In this document: positions 11,228 to 23,850 of the stretch, piece by piece
Layout of the letters: every line of letters begins with the position of its first letter
How positions within the stretch are numbered: the stretch's first letter is position 1
Origin: Panaeolus papilionaceus
Lineage: Eukaryota; Basidiomycota; Agaricomycetes; Agaricales
NCBI GenBank assembly: GCA_015501605.1
Contig: JADNRZ010000024.1
Coordinates: forward strand, 62,001 to 126,000
Reading direction: 5' to 3'
Length of the DNA: 64,000 nucleotides
Made by a program: the position numbers and the translations under genes
The notes under the pieces: model-generated
Database searches by the model: none
Seen by the model: only the letters and a program-made list of their open reading frames with translations
Told to the model about the DNA's origin: nothing

Positions 11228-12764
11228 TCATCCCACCTCAACGCTCGCATTGAGACAAGCAAAAATTCCAATCCCCTACGTGTCCACATCTTACTGTGAT
11301 CCATTCTTGATACCTATTCCCTCATATAACGTCGCTCCTCTGCTTTCTTCTTCTCGATAATCGTTTCTTGCATCCAGTATCACGGTTCTTGAATCCCACT
11401 GTGTCAGTGGTAACTTGATGCTTTCCTTTGCCCCATCCTCCGTGCTGATTTCTGATCACTCCACGGTTTTATTCGCTACTGCACAGTATACCTATCTCCC
11501 GCTTCTTCAGATATAATCACATCTACTCTCCGCTTTACTCGTGCCTCGTACCCACCCCGTCGCACCCCTCCTTGCCCTCACAGCAATCACCCAAACAAGT
11601 CGTCCGTGTGCGTTATCACTGCCTCTCTTTCAGCCTCCCCTCATGTTCATTTCCCGTGAAATATCCTGTAACAACCCCTCTCATTGCCGTATGATTCGAA
11701 TGTCTTGTCAACCCACACACGGTCAGTATGTATTGCCGTCGCCTCATTAGGACTGGGATGATTTTTTCGCCCATATATGATGACCGTTTGACCAAGATAT
11801 AGGAAACAATACAAGTGATGTATGTCCACATTAGTGCGGTCGACTCTCCAACTCTCGTATCTTCATCCATTCGCCAATCTTAATCCTCGCTTTATACTCA
11901 CATATAGGCTGCCGGATTTCGCTTTCGTCGTCTAGTCTCGAACTTCAAGAGGATAAACTCAAGAGATCGTGATGAAGGGCGAGCGCTTGGTGGATTCGGA
12001 GACGGCTTGTGTTAGTATAGGTGAACCCATCTTCAATTTAGTGCATTACGCCCTACATCCTTTCATTGGCTCGCTGGATTATTACTGTTGATGTTCTCTT
12101 CCTGGTCGGAAATGTGTCATGGATGATTGAAGCTGTCCTTCCACCATGATCTCTGGTCTCCCCGAGTCCATTTGCGCACGACCGAACATGATTTCCCCTG
12201 GGTGAAATCATCACTGGAGGCTTAGTGATAGACTGTGCTTAGGAACCTGTGTTGCAATTCCTCATTGTATTATATTATCGGACACAAAAAAGAAAGAAAC
12301 AGGACAGTTGTTTGTGTGTGTCGCCATAAGCCAAGCCTGGCGTTCTGTTAAAAGATGACTTGTTTGCGGAAAATGTTATGCGCGCAGGAACGAGTGAGGA
12401 GAGCGAGATGTGTGTTGAACGTCGAGGTGCTGCTTAGTAGCAAGGCTATAATGGTAGTCGTCAGTGGAGGAAAGTAGGATGCCGCAAGGTGACAGAGGTG
12501 CAGACCCAAATGCAATTTCCTTCATGCGTGACTGTTGCGGGATGCGAAAAGCCAAACTAAAGTACTTAGTACTAATTCGAACGCAATATCGGGACCGGCG
12601 TTCCTCTGGCTCTCACTCTGCACCTTCAGTGCAGTTCCATCTCTTTCTCTACTCCCTCGACCGACCGCCGCACAACCACATTTCTTTTCGCCGCCACTAC
12701 CAACGTCAAGTCAACTACGACTCGAATCCACCGAGTTGATTATTAAGGGGGGTTCCTAACACTG
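11228..12764 (+). repeat. segmental duplicate upstream of copy C (match at 2084-4637)
   Basis: Carries the same order of blocks as 2084-4637 but lacks the 1-kb block 2686-3696. The final 500 bases form the shared 5' flank of copies B, C and D. No gene is supported. Confidence 0.8.
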
Positions 12765-12770
12765 CACGTG
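12765..12770 (+). promoter_or_regulatory. conserved CACGTG box upstream of copy C
   Basis: CACGTG in CTGCACGTGTCATGCACGAG, about 140 bases before the ATG, conserved in all four complete copies. Confidence 0.4.
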
Positions 12771-12909
12771 TCATGCACGAGGCGAGATATCTATACGATT
12801 CGTAGCGTTAATTACTCACAGCTAATCTTTATCGTCATTTCCTTCACCTATTCTCAACCTGACCAACCATTTACCTCACATCACCACACTGGTATCTCTT
12901 GCTCCAATT

Positions 12910-14277
12910 ATGACTGACAATTCTTCCAAGAAATACCAGGAATACGAGTACCTCAATATCAGCGGCCCAATCTCTGTGACACCTGTGGTGCCGGGTAATC
13001 TCCCGTCGGGGTCCGTTGTCCTGTACGTTCATCTGACTTTGATGCAGTTGCATGTATCCTGATGAAATTATTCAGTATTCTGGGGCCTACAGGATCGGGA
13101 AAGAGTACAGTGCGTGCTACAAGGAATCCCCAACTACAATCAATCTCACACATATGCAGTTCATTGAGGCGCTGTCGCCAGACAGCTCGCTCCAGATATC
13201 CAGTAATCAATTGGAAGGTTTCACCCAATCGATAGGGACATATAAAATTGAAAACATTGAAGTTGTGTCGCGCGTTGGCGAACCAACGCGTGTGATATAT
13301 CTAGTTGATGCCCCAGGCTTCGCTGATACGAAGATATCGGAAACTAGTATTGTTTCCATGTTGAGAGAATGGATGAAAGTTTCCCCGTAAGTTTGTGTAC
13401 ATGTTTGAAGAGATATGAAAAGCTTATCATACGGATAAAAGGACTGGTAACCTTGGCCAGATTTTGTATCTCACCCCGATCCAAAGTGCTCGTATGCCAG
13501 GTAGTCACAGGCAAGTGCTCCGCACAGTTCAGGCCATGACGGGACAGCGTTCAGCACCAAACATCACTATCGTCACCACTATGTGGGATAGGCTTTGGAG
13601 TGACACGTCCAAGATGAGGGCAGAGAGCAACTTCAATGAGCTGCGGGACGTTATATGGAAGGTATAATTGGGAGCTAGATTCCGGAAACTCCTATCTCAA
13701 TTTTATCTAACAGGAATTCATGGATAAGGGCGGGCAAATTGCCAAGTTTTACAATGACCAGCATTCAGTGTTGTCCATTCTGAATACCGCCCTGCCAGCT
13801 TCCGCACCCTATTTTTATCTCGAAGCAAGCCGTCATGAGCCAATCAAAAATTCTTCATTTGGCGCCAATCTATGGGACAACCTCCAAAGTCGAATTGAAA
13901 ATCTCTACATTGAAAGGGGTAACCTCCAGGCTGATTTGAAGAGCCTGTCCACACAATCCGACGAGACACTCAAATCGACCCTTTCTGATCAACTCAAGGA
14001 GGTAGAGCGATTACTGAAAAAATTCACCAAGGAGCTGCACGACAATTTTGGACCCGATGATGATGGCGTTGAATCGTCATCACTCCAGGTCAAAATCAAT
14101 CATGCTATAACCAGCCCAGGGCCAGAAATCGTACCCAGCCACCAGGATGTTATACCTTCGATGATAAGTCACCCCGAAATCTCCGCTGAGGCTGTCCCAG
14201 AGACGGGCAAGGTCGTCAGAATCATTCGTGCGCTGAAGTGCTGGGGTGCGGATGCCACCAGGCAGTACGATGACTGA
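12910..14277 (+). CDS. AIG1/IAN-like P-loop GTPase, copy C
   Basis: Predicted GTPase of 385 residues with exons 12910-13022, 13076-13109, 13160-13386, 13442-13661 and 13714-14277. P-loop GPTGSGKST (serine instead of alanine) on the 34-nt micro-exon. G3 reads VDAPGF with the aspartate present, and G4 reads TTMWD. The tail is of the A/D type (EASRHEPIKNSSFGANLWD). All splice junctions keep frame and no stop is seen, so this is the copy most likely to be a canonical active GTPase here. Relative to A and B the first exon has three extra codons (KYQEYEYL). Function in the cell is unknown; distant IAN/GIMAP relatives in animals and plants act in immunity and cell survival, which should not be assumed here. 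Confidence 0.88.
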
Positions 14278-15844
14278 CTGTTCCCAATGAACCAAACGCG
14301 CTTCAGTGTTCATCATCGAAACAAATTGAGAACCACTAGGATGTAGTTGGCATGCCTCGTTCTTCATATGCCATGGTACAGTAGTTGTATGCATGTTTCC
14401 TTATTTCTACTTTCCGTTTCGACATTTGCCTTCTTTTATAGATTTCAATGTGTTTTCGTCACTTGTGTAGATATAGTCGAACAAATCCTGATCTTTTGCT
14501 GTAGAACCTCTGCGTTCGTTACAAAATAACATCGGGTAAACCACCATTGACAAGGGTCACTTCTATTGACAGATGGCAAGTTTTGTGGTAACTGCCAAGC
14601 TAGCTCTCTAGCAATGGCACGATGTCATGCGGATACAGAAACGAATTTTTCTTTTAACTCTGACACCAAAAACACTCAGGACACCTTTGCCTCTGTTGGG
14701 TTCATTTCATATCATTCGCTTTTCGCTAGTACGTGCTCTTGCCTTGGTATCTGCTCATCTCCCATTCTCTCTTCATTCTTTTCACACAACGACCACAGAA
14801 GTTCGTACTTCGCATCATTGAATACTCATCACCAAGGGATGGATCGGAGGCGAGGTATGAAGTCAAGGATAACAGCTGGAGAACGACGAATCATGATATG
14901 TATTTCTTCGATCCATCAGGGCGCGAACATCGTGCTTCGTTCGAATATCTTAATTACATACACCCACCTTTTCTTCCTCAATGCTCCCTCTGACTACTCT
15001 CTACACCATCCGGAATGCACCTGATTAAGACGTCATTACGCACATGTTGAAAGAAACAACTTTACCTAGACGTTGAAATGTCAAGCGGTCAGTTCCTGAT
15101 CAGTAGAAAGCCTGCAATGTTCGTGATGACTCAGGAGGTGATTATGGGGCCAAAGCGAAGTTTCCCCGGTTTGAAACAGAGATGTTGCTCTGTAGACGTG
15201 GTAGAAAGAGGGAAGAGGAGATATATGATGGGAGAGAGGAGAACTGTACATGCAGGCAAAGGACAGGAGGCAAGTCTGGAGAGAGGAATATACGTCAACG
15301 TTGGCGAGAGAGCGTTGTGTAATGAAGCCTTACGAGAGATAAATTCAACGGAGTTACTCAAGCCAGAAGCCTTCACTGTGGGTGTGTTGAAGTTTGTGAT
15401 CTGTGATTCTCGTCGCACTGGTGGCTGATGTAGGTAATGCCGACTGAGTGAGTGCTTGCAGCCAAAGATCACAAAGAATCACAATCTAGCGTTTTCTGCG
15501 TTCTCGTGCCTGTCCACAGAACGAACTGATGCCTTTAGATGCATGATTTCCATAATGTGTCCCAGCTTCCGATATCCAATACCCTTCTCGCCCAACATTC
15601 TCCACTCGCTGCTTCACGTCTCTGAGTATCATCGGACAACGAAAGAAAAGACCAAGTCGGACTCCAGTGTTAACACAAACAAGGGACAAAGAAAATCAGT
15701 CGTATTGGATCACAGATTCGTCTCACTTCACCCCTGCCCCCCTTCTGTATCAAAGCTCGCCCTAAGCGTCTCTTCACCATCATCATAAATGTCAAATACG
15801 TCCCTAGACAACACCATAGGACGTTGTCGCGCCTCCCTCGTCTA
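14278..15844 (+). repeat. 3' duplicated flank of copy C, first part
   Basis: Homologous to 6154-7425 and 28890-30140, but with about 200 extra bases (about 14500-14680) shared with the left edge of the window (1-200, inverted). Longest frames such as 15131-15472 minus and 14566-15024 plus are not kept intact in all copies. No gene is accepted. Confidence 0.7.
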
Positions 15845-17717
15845 TCATCAGCAAAAATGCGAGCGACAAGAATACTACGACTGGGTAGAGATGCTGTCAA
15901 CTGGGCAGGGATATGAGTAACTGGGTATGTCTGCCCCTGCCCTCCGCATTCTCATCATCAGCTAGAGATAGGCAGATATGCCGATTTCTGCCCGGCTTCA
16001 CACTGCGACTGAATTTGGCAGATATGTAATTTTTGCCAGATATGTTGATTACGGTCAGTGATTTACATAAATGTTTAGCGATTTCAGACACCACTAAGAT
16101 ATGTTGCTTGTTGGCTAAACATCGTTCCACTGCACAGAAATTCATTTTGAGCAACTCGTGGTACAGTAGAATAACACAAAATCATGAATTGTAATACTAT
16201 ATACACAAATCGAGACCATACACTGAGAAGGAATAAAGGATTCGCCTCGTGAAATAGAAAATAGGATGAGTGGCGTGCAATGGCGGTATAGGAGGTCTAC
16301 TAGAGAGGGGGGGGGGGGGGGGGGAGGAAATTTGGGACTCACCAGCCAAAGTAGCGTGCCTAAATGAGGCCTGCCAGCGTTCATATCCCTCCTTATATAC
16401 AAAGTCAGCATTCGTTACATAAAACCCCGCATATATGCACCTACCTTTGGCCCAAACACCTATAAATCACTCAAAGTAACACATAAGGTCCCAACTTTGC
16501 GCATATATAAACATGAATCGACATACCAAAGGTCCCTCTACCACTTAAAACAGGTATACTTTTCCGCAACCAGTGCCTTGAGAGAGATTGACTCGGCCGA
16601 CGGAGCTGAATCAAGTGAATCGAGAATACGGAAACTTAATTTTGAAGGGCAGACTACAATCGATGTTCACATTCGTGCTGACGTGTGGCAATATACGACT
16701 AAAAATCAGATTGGCGATTGAAAAGAAGTAGGGGACTCGAGACGATGATGGTGGTAGAAGAGAGAAAGGGTACTTCCATTGATCGACGAGTTGCGGAGGT
16801 TGAAATGTAAACCAAACTCCGCCTCAAACTCCGACCCACTTCAAATCTCATTTGCACCCTTTCTCATTCGCACAGGCTAGTCTAAGTTCGTCGAGAGTTT
16901 GTAAGTGGAATCCGACAAACCATCATGAAATGCAATACCCTCTTGTATAGATGACCTCTTATAACGGATTGCAAGCGGAGAAGGGATCCAGAGAAGAGGA
17001 GGATCCTCGAGGATAACAGTCGAACTTTTGATCACCATTGTGGTCACATCAACAACCCAACATATAAAAATATATTCTATCACTCACTGGACACATATAG
17101 GGATAGCGTTTAAGTACTACACCATATGTATTGCATATCAGTACGTATGTTGATGGATATAACTTGCCCCTATTGAAATACCAACATCTTTGAGATAGAA
17201 CTGGCCGGAGTATCGCATATCTATCAAATATCTGGCTCGAAGCTCGATACCAGAATGTAAATGCATGTAAATACACGTACCCCGCAGATATTTGGTGGAT
17301 ATAATGGTCACAGACAGGGACTCAACAGATATGTAATACTCAGACAGTTTTTGTCCAGATATGTCGAGTCTCTGAGCAGACATTTACATCTCTGAGCTAC
17401 ATCAATCTGTGGCTTAACATATATGACACTATAAGACTGCTTTTGATATATACATGAGGTATCTACCTGTTGTAGCGCAAGTATATACCCCTTAGTTGGA
17501 TTCTTGATAGAAATGTCAAACAATTCCAGTGATTTCCCAGATATCTGCAATTTCAACTGTCTTCACCCTGAGTATGTTAATAGATGGTTTAAATATCATA
17601 TATATGGGTAAAACCTGCTTTCTATGTAACAAATCTGGCGGGTATGATACATACCGGCGGATATAACGATTACTACCCGACATCTCATATTCCTGTTAGC
17701 AGCATTTTTGCTGATGA
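15845..17717. mobile_element. 1.87-kb TA-flanked element with subterminal repeats, no transposase
   Basis: Inverted termini TCATCAGCAAAAATGC at both ends, each flanked by TA. Unit B has the unfilled site (CTCTATCCGGATCCCGACG near 7435). It looks like a non-autonomous Tc1/mariner-type element. The interior holds many copies of CAGATATG or GATATGT in both halves (near 15974, 16017, 16036, 17286, 17327, 17352, 17539). A pure G run of about 20 bases lies near 16306-16323. Frames of up to 89 codons show no transposase motif. Confidence 0.75.
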
Positions 17718-19676
17718 TATCCCCATCCCGACGCGAAAATTTCTAATGACGTTTCCTGAGATATCAACGACATTCAGCACAGAAAAAGGTCAAAGGAGAA
17801 GCAACGTAAGATGGCGGAGATGGTCATCACTAAGACCTGGGTTGAAGTAGGGGTCAAAATAGCGGAAGTCGGTGGCCTCCTCCCCTTACCCACATTCCCT
17901 CCCTACTCTCTACACAGCCTGAGCCATAAGGAGAACAACAAGACCAAAGCGACACTGTGACGAAATGAGGTGCCAGTGTTGGATTGTCGCATGGAGGTGA
18001 TGAGTCGGTGAGCGCATGAGAGGAAAGAAGCGGTAGGGTGAACTGAATAAGAAGGCGGTTGAAAACGTGGTAGAGGGTGAGATGGGGGTACACGCACAGT
18101 GCATGTTCATGAGAAAGGGAAGAGGGTGGAGTGAGGTAGGTAACACTCATGGTGCCATCGTTGTAAGGGAGGAGAGGGAAATTCACGATGAGGTTGATGA
18201 CGTGTCAGCCCTTCCCTCGCTGCCAGTGCTCATAAAGCCGGAAATTACAGCTTCTTGTCGCGCTGGAGGGGATTTCTGGTACCCTCAGAGGTTTGAAGGG
18301 GTTATTGTCCGGAAAGTAAGGATATGCGCAGAGAGAATGTCGTTGATGGGGCTGGTGAAACGGCTGCGACACCCGGACACTCCACTGTAATAGCAAGCTG
18401 GGGGTTGTCAAGGGTACCTCCAAGGGATGCGGCAGATCATGTTGGAGATTGGACAGAGTGGAGAATGGGATTCATCAAATACACGACCCGCTCAGTGAAA
18501 TGAGCGGTGGTTCAGGATGACGGGAAGGGAGGGGTCATGGCGAGGTTTAATGACATGTCAATACATTAATTGATGTGAGTGGTAGATGTGGGTGCGGAGT
18601 AAGGAGGAGAATATTGTTGATGACTTGGATGTTGTAACTGAGTTTTATGATGAGCCTGAGCGTGTGGGGAGTTCGCGTCTGGTGCCCATTGTCTATGAAT
18701 TCTTCAAGAGGTGAGTCTACACCGGTGAGTAGATTTTAAGGCCACTGACATTTACCTGTTACAACGGAGTAGCTCCTGTCGCGATCTTCTCTATTCCCCT
18801 CTGAGGTCGCCGAGCTAGACACATCCCTCACTTCTGGCTGGATAAAATAAGCCCGTGCAGAGAAGCGAGATTAAGGTGCGTTTACGTCGCATTTCTGGTC
18901 TAGCATGTAACCTGCGTGATTTCACCACACGGTCAGCATTCTCAATTGACAAAGAAACAGATGATCAGAGCTCAACCCGACTTCGTCTCATGGTCTCCAA
19001 GCAGTATAGTTCCTAGCGGAGGTCTAAGTTAAGTTTTGCAATTAGTTAACGAACTAGGACAGCTTATGCGAAGTGTACTCACTCAACGTCCTCTTTCTAT
19101 TTGACATTCATTCCGTTCCAAAACCACAACTCAGCCACAGCCTCTGTGTCGTTCCTTGATACCACCAACACATTCTGTACCCGAACTCTGCGCCACACCC
19201 AGAGGAAGCGATGGTTCTCAGTGTGCTGACGACCTCTAGCACAAATTACGAGAAAGAGACGGGGTTGACAGGCTTCCAATATAAATGGTCAGGTTACAAA
19301 GCGGAATCGGGTGCGATGGATTTAATGCAGGTCATAGAATGGTAAATGAATTTATAGTGTTTTTCTACGACAATACACTGTGGCGCTGAAGATCAGTCAG
19401 CAGTAGCAAATTACAGGGTGTTTTACTCACATATATAATGATAGTCGTTTGAAAGAAGAGGCATACCCATCGCCTAGCCAAGAGCCTATCTCCCTGAGCA
19501 CGACGAGACGCGTTGGGAACAACCTAACTATGGCCACCACACTTCCTTTGACTTTAAGATTAAGTAATCTCAACCGGTTTTGCGCTTTATGAAAACAGTG
19601 GATGGAAGGAAGGAAATGAGGAAAGAGACGTTCCACTCAGGTGCAGGACCATGATGATGGTGGATTGGGTTCAAGC
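17718..19676 (+). repeat. 3' duplicated flank of copy C, second part
   Basis: Resumes the alignment to unit B at 7437 (CCCGACGCGACAATTTCTAATG) and follows it to about 9466 (GGATTGGGTTCAAGCC), where the hAT element begins. Frames such as 18067-18390 resemble 7795-8121 but with several indels. No gene is accepted. Confidence 0.7.
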
Positions 19677-22600
19677 CAGTGTTGGACGGTCATGACTTTT
19701 TTCGCAGAGTCATGACCGTTCAGCTTTGACTATGACCGTGACTAGTCATGACTTTGCAAATGACTTGACTTGACTGATGGACCGGTTCAACGGACCGTGT
19801 CACCGCGACACTTATCTCAAAGGTCAAGTCTCTGCCGTAGAGGCATAGACGTCGTATTATACGATGTATCTAAATGTAATGGTAGCTCTACTATTAATAT
19901 ATCAGTTATATTTACTATCATCTGTATTTTCAAGTCTCATCGATAAGAGTTTTGTGGTGCTTGTTACTTCTTAACTACCAACTACGTTGTTCAAGACTTC
20001 AACACTGTGAATATCAATATTTTTACTTATTCTATGCCGTGCAGTACAGAGCAAACCGATTTCACTAGCATCTCTGGACCATATTGGTACCGCCTTTTCT
20101 TTGAGAAACATCCACAGAGTCTAGGAGGTCCCCGGTCAGAAACACATTCTGGAGACAAGCCAAAGTTATACTGCAAACTTTGCCTTGCACAGCATATTTC
20201 CGGGCTTCAGCGAGCATATGACCTTGCTATAGCACAAGGCCAAATACCAGTAACATCGAGAGATGAGAATGCTATCAAATCCTACCGTGTGTTTGAATAT
20301 ATTCATGTTATCTATTCGATTTTTATTCATAATTTATTTCTTGTATAGTATGGACTATAAAAGCCCCAACCCATGGAAACCCTACAGACCATGGATGGCG
20401 ACGTGGAGCAGTAAATACCCTAATAAATCACCTGTACCAGTGCATGCTGCAGCCAGAAAACGTTCGTATAAGGGCCTTTAATGACCCTCGGAGAACAGCA
20501 ACAGGTCATGGTGCAACAGGCCAGTTGTCCCAGACTCAGAGCAGCTCTCCAGCACTATCCACTCTTGCTAGTCACCTCACTGCTAATGTGACATCTTGGG
20601 CTCAGAATATTAGCCTGAGCGCTGCACCACCAATGAATATCAGTGATTCCACCCCACCCAGTCCCTTAATCTTATCAAACATTCCACCAGGGTTTAATAA
20701 CCCTCTTCTATTATCAGCAGCTAGCGTATCTAACGTTGGCGGTGCTGAAGTTCTTGCTCCCTCTGATTCAATCTCCAATGCCACGTCCGTTACATCCTCA
20801 TCAGTATCTTTGCAACTTCCCCATTCGGCTTCAGGCCTGCGACGAAGGCGGTCCAATATATCACTCCACAATCAATTAATCCAATCCATGGGATTTTCAC
20901 ATTGGAATAGCGACAGGCAGACAGACTACGAGAACTCGATCGCACGTTTAACAGCATCAGCTGGGCTTCCACTCTCTTGGGTTGATAACCCCGAGTTTAT
21001 TGCCTTCAAAGAGAAATTCATTCCAGCGGCAAAGCCAGTCACAAGGAAGGTTCTCACCAAGCGCATTATACCACGGCTTGTCAAGACTTTCCGACAGAAA
21101 GCAATGGCTGCTGTTAAGCAGAACAAGTATGTGACACTGCAAGCCGATGGGTGGACAGGTGAAAACCACCATCACTACATCGCATTTATGATCACATCAG
21201 GGGGAAAGGTACGAAACTGATTATCGTTAATGCCCATTACGAAATAACAAGTGCTTTAATTTAGCTCTATACTGTGAAAGTACATGACGCTTCAACAGAG
21301 CGCAAAACCTTTGACCGTCTCCTGATTGTTCTTGAAGCAGTGTTCACGCGTCTAGAGGCCGAATGGGGTGCAGTTGTTGTTGCAGTTGTTACAGATGCAT
21401 CAGGGGAATCTCGGAAGGCAAGGCGTGAATTTGTCAAAACACACCCTTGGGTTGTCGTACTTGATTGTTTTGCACATCAGGTATGTAAGAATTTATCAAA
21501 ATTTATATTTGATAATTGCGATTTATGATAATTGTTTAGGTTAATCTGGTTGTCGGCGACTATTTTAAATCGGGTGGTGATTTGCTTGTTCAGTGTGAAC
21601 GTGCTGATGAGCTCATCACCTGGATTCGCAGCAAGACCCTGTGACCTGGACTCATCCGAAAGGAGCAATTCAACACCCTTGGGACTACACAGGCTATCAT
21701 TCGGCCAGTTCTTACACGGTGGACCGCACATTTATTGGCATATGAGCGCTTGAGTACTAATCAACATATCTTAAATACTCTTGTCTCACGAGATCTAGCA
21801 CAACCCGAGGCAAAACGGAGCATCATTATTGGTGACTCGAAAGCGAAGCAGAAGGCTGAAAAGATGACCAGGGTGATTCGAGACCCAAATCTCTGGTCGG
21901 CACTGAAATCGTATGTCTTACACTATTTTCAATTAATCTCACTAATTAGTTCTAGCGTTACTAAACATTTGAGGCCACTTGGTATTGCAGCAAATGTTAT
22001 TCAGGCCGCCTTCTGTCGTTTAGACACAGTTCTCCTGACATTTGGTTACCTCCTCTATGAATATCGACAGATGACCCAGCAAGAGGATATCCGTGGATGC
22101 ACTGCAATTATCCAAAGTCTGGAACAACGATGGGAAAAGACAGATCAGGAGATTTTTATTGCTGCCGTTATCTTAAATCCAATATACCAATCAGCACCAT
22201 TTGCACGAACCAATCACTTCACACTCTCCAGCATTATCAGTCTCATGGTACGGCTCTGGAGGCGATTCAACAAAAATAGTAATGCACCCCCAGCCTCCTT
22301 CACACAGGATATTAGGCACTATCTTTCGAGGACCGACACCTTCTCGAATCTTGACATCATGATCAATGATGAAATTGATATCTCAGAAGGCTCTGTAAGC
22401 GCTCATTCTCTTTTCATGAATAATGTATTGAATATGGACCACATAGGGCGCTCCACCAAACCCAATCAAGATACTCGAGTCATATATTCACCCCAGTCAC
22501 CAGGAGTCTCCATTTATTGCCTTTGCGAAGCGTATCCTATCTATTTCTGCCAACTCTGCATCATGTGAACGCCTCTTCAGTCTCTTGGGTGCTATTCTTA

Positions 22601-23663
22601 CCAAGCGTCGCACTTGTCTCACAGTTGACAACCTATTAAACCTTGCGGAATTAGTCATGCACATTCGTGATGAGCACATCCAGGACGCTGAATTAAGACA
22701 CCGGACCTGGAAACGATTCGATGAACCTGGAATCCAGCTGCCACAAGTCAACATCCCACCCCCATCTATTAATCCAGCCTCATCATCACAACAATCTCCA
22801 TTAATCAATGCTTCAGAACCACTACCAGTCCTCCCAGGTGTTTCTATCACAGTAACAGAGCCCAATGCCGATGAAGAATTAATTCAGGAATCCCTTTCGA
22901 TCCCAGATAATGCCGATGATTATGAATCTGATGATTCCGAAGACCTTCCTCCGAGCATCTTGATGACAGGAACACATCGCGAGAACCCAGACCGCTCTGG
23001 ACTTGCCACAGCACCCACAGCACATGCACCAAGTGCTCCATCCAATACTGGTCAGCCAACACAACCAGCTGGATTTCGTATCATTATTGCATCATACCAG
23101 CGTCGCCTTGATGAAGACAACACAGACAATACACCCCTTTTTGATAGTGCTCATCAGTCCCGGCTCTCCAGCTTTCCTCTTATTCCCCTCTCCAATCTTT
23201 TTGATTTTACCAACGAGCATTGGACGGCCCATGTGAAGAATCAAGGGGAGATCTCTCTTCGTAATGAGGATGGACTATATGATGCACTCAATAGCGAGAA
23301 GGATGGAGGAAGCGATGACATTGGCTGTGCACAATTGATTGATGAAACTACTGCTCAGGCTGCCCTGGGTCATTAATTACTCACAATTTTCAGTCATTTA
23401 TTTTTTTTAAAAGCCTAATTTTGCTCTATATACATAAATCTACCTTTCTTTTGCTCTCTTTCTGTGTGATAAAGTAAATACGAGCATTACCGATGATATA
23501 ATGTCGTGGGTCACTGACCGTCACACGCCTTATCTATGCGTCGGCCAACGCTATTTCTATTTTTAGGAAGACCTGGTCAAGTCATTAGGTCATTGACTGC
23601 TGTCATGACTTTTCGTGACGGTCAGTGACCTTCCTTGACTAGTCATTGGCCGGCACAACACTG
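19677..23663 (+). mobile_element. hAT DNA transposon
   Basis: Starts CAGTGTTGGACGGTCATGAC and ends CCGGCACAACACTG, so the terminal inverted repeat is CAGTGTTG. Subterminal copies of GTCATGAC or TGACTAGTCA lie at both ends, typical of hAT transposase-binding sites. It carries a BED finger/RNase H-like/dimerisation-domain transposase. The expected 8-bp target duplication is not visible (GTTCAAGC against CTGTGCAG). The left junction coincides with the end of the B/C alignment, so one flank may have been rearranged after insertion. Confidence 0.85.
20007..23376 (+). pseudogene. hAT transposase with one in-frame stop
   Basis: Catalyses cut-and-paste movement of the element around it. Six exons are proposed: 20007-20286, 20349-21208, 21265-21480, 21540-21910, 21956-22394, 22447-23376; all introns are GT-AG. 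Exons 1-2 give a BED-type finger (CKLC followed by NHLYQC). Next come a Ser/Pro-rich stretch, the catalytic core with LQADGWTG, VVAVVTDASG and LDCFAHQVNLVVGDYF, and LTRWTAHLLAYERL. The C-terminal dimerisation domain reads ILSISANSASCERLFSLLGA. After it is an acidic tail of about 200 residues. A single TGA at 21642-21644 (after IRSKTL) interrupts an otherwise open frame. It is not readily explained by splicing, so the gene is probably recently inactivated. Confidence 0.85.
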
Positions 23664-23850
23664 CTGTGCAGTCCAACTAGTCAGCCGTGCTTGTTAGCCG
23701 TGCATGACTCCAAGGTATATCTTACTCGGTCTCTTCAGTAATGAGGAATGCGGAGACAACAGACCCCTCATTCTATTGCGTTCAAGACGATGAGTAGCAC
23801 CTTTTAACTACAGGTTGAAGTAGTACATACTACACACAAAAGCTACAGAA

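Noticed and set aside
15131..15472. Minus frame similar to 6800-7126 and 29365-29727
   Set aside because: The similarity comes from the segmental duplication. The frame's ends differ in every copy and there is no start or splice pattern shared by all.
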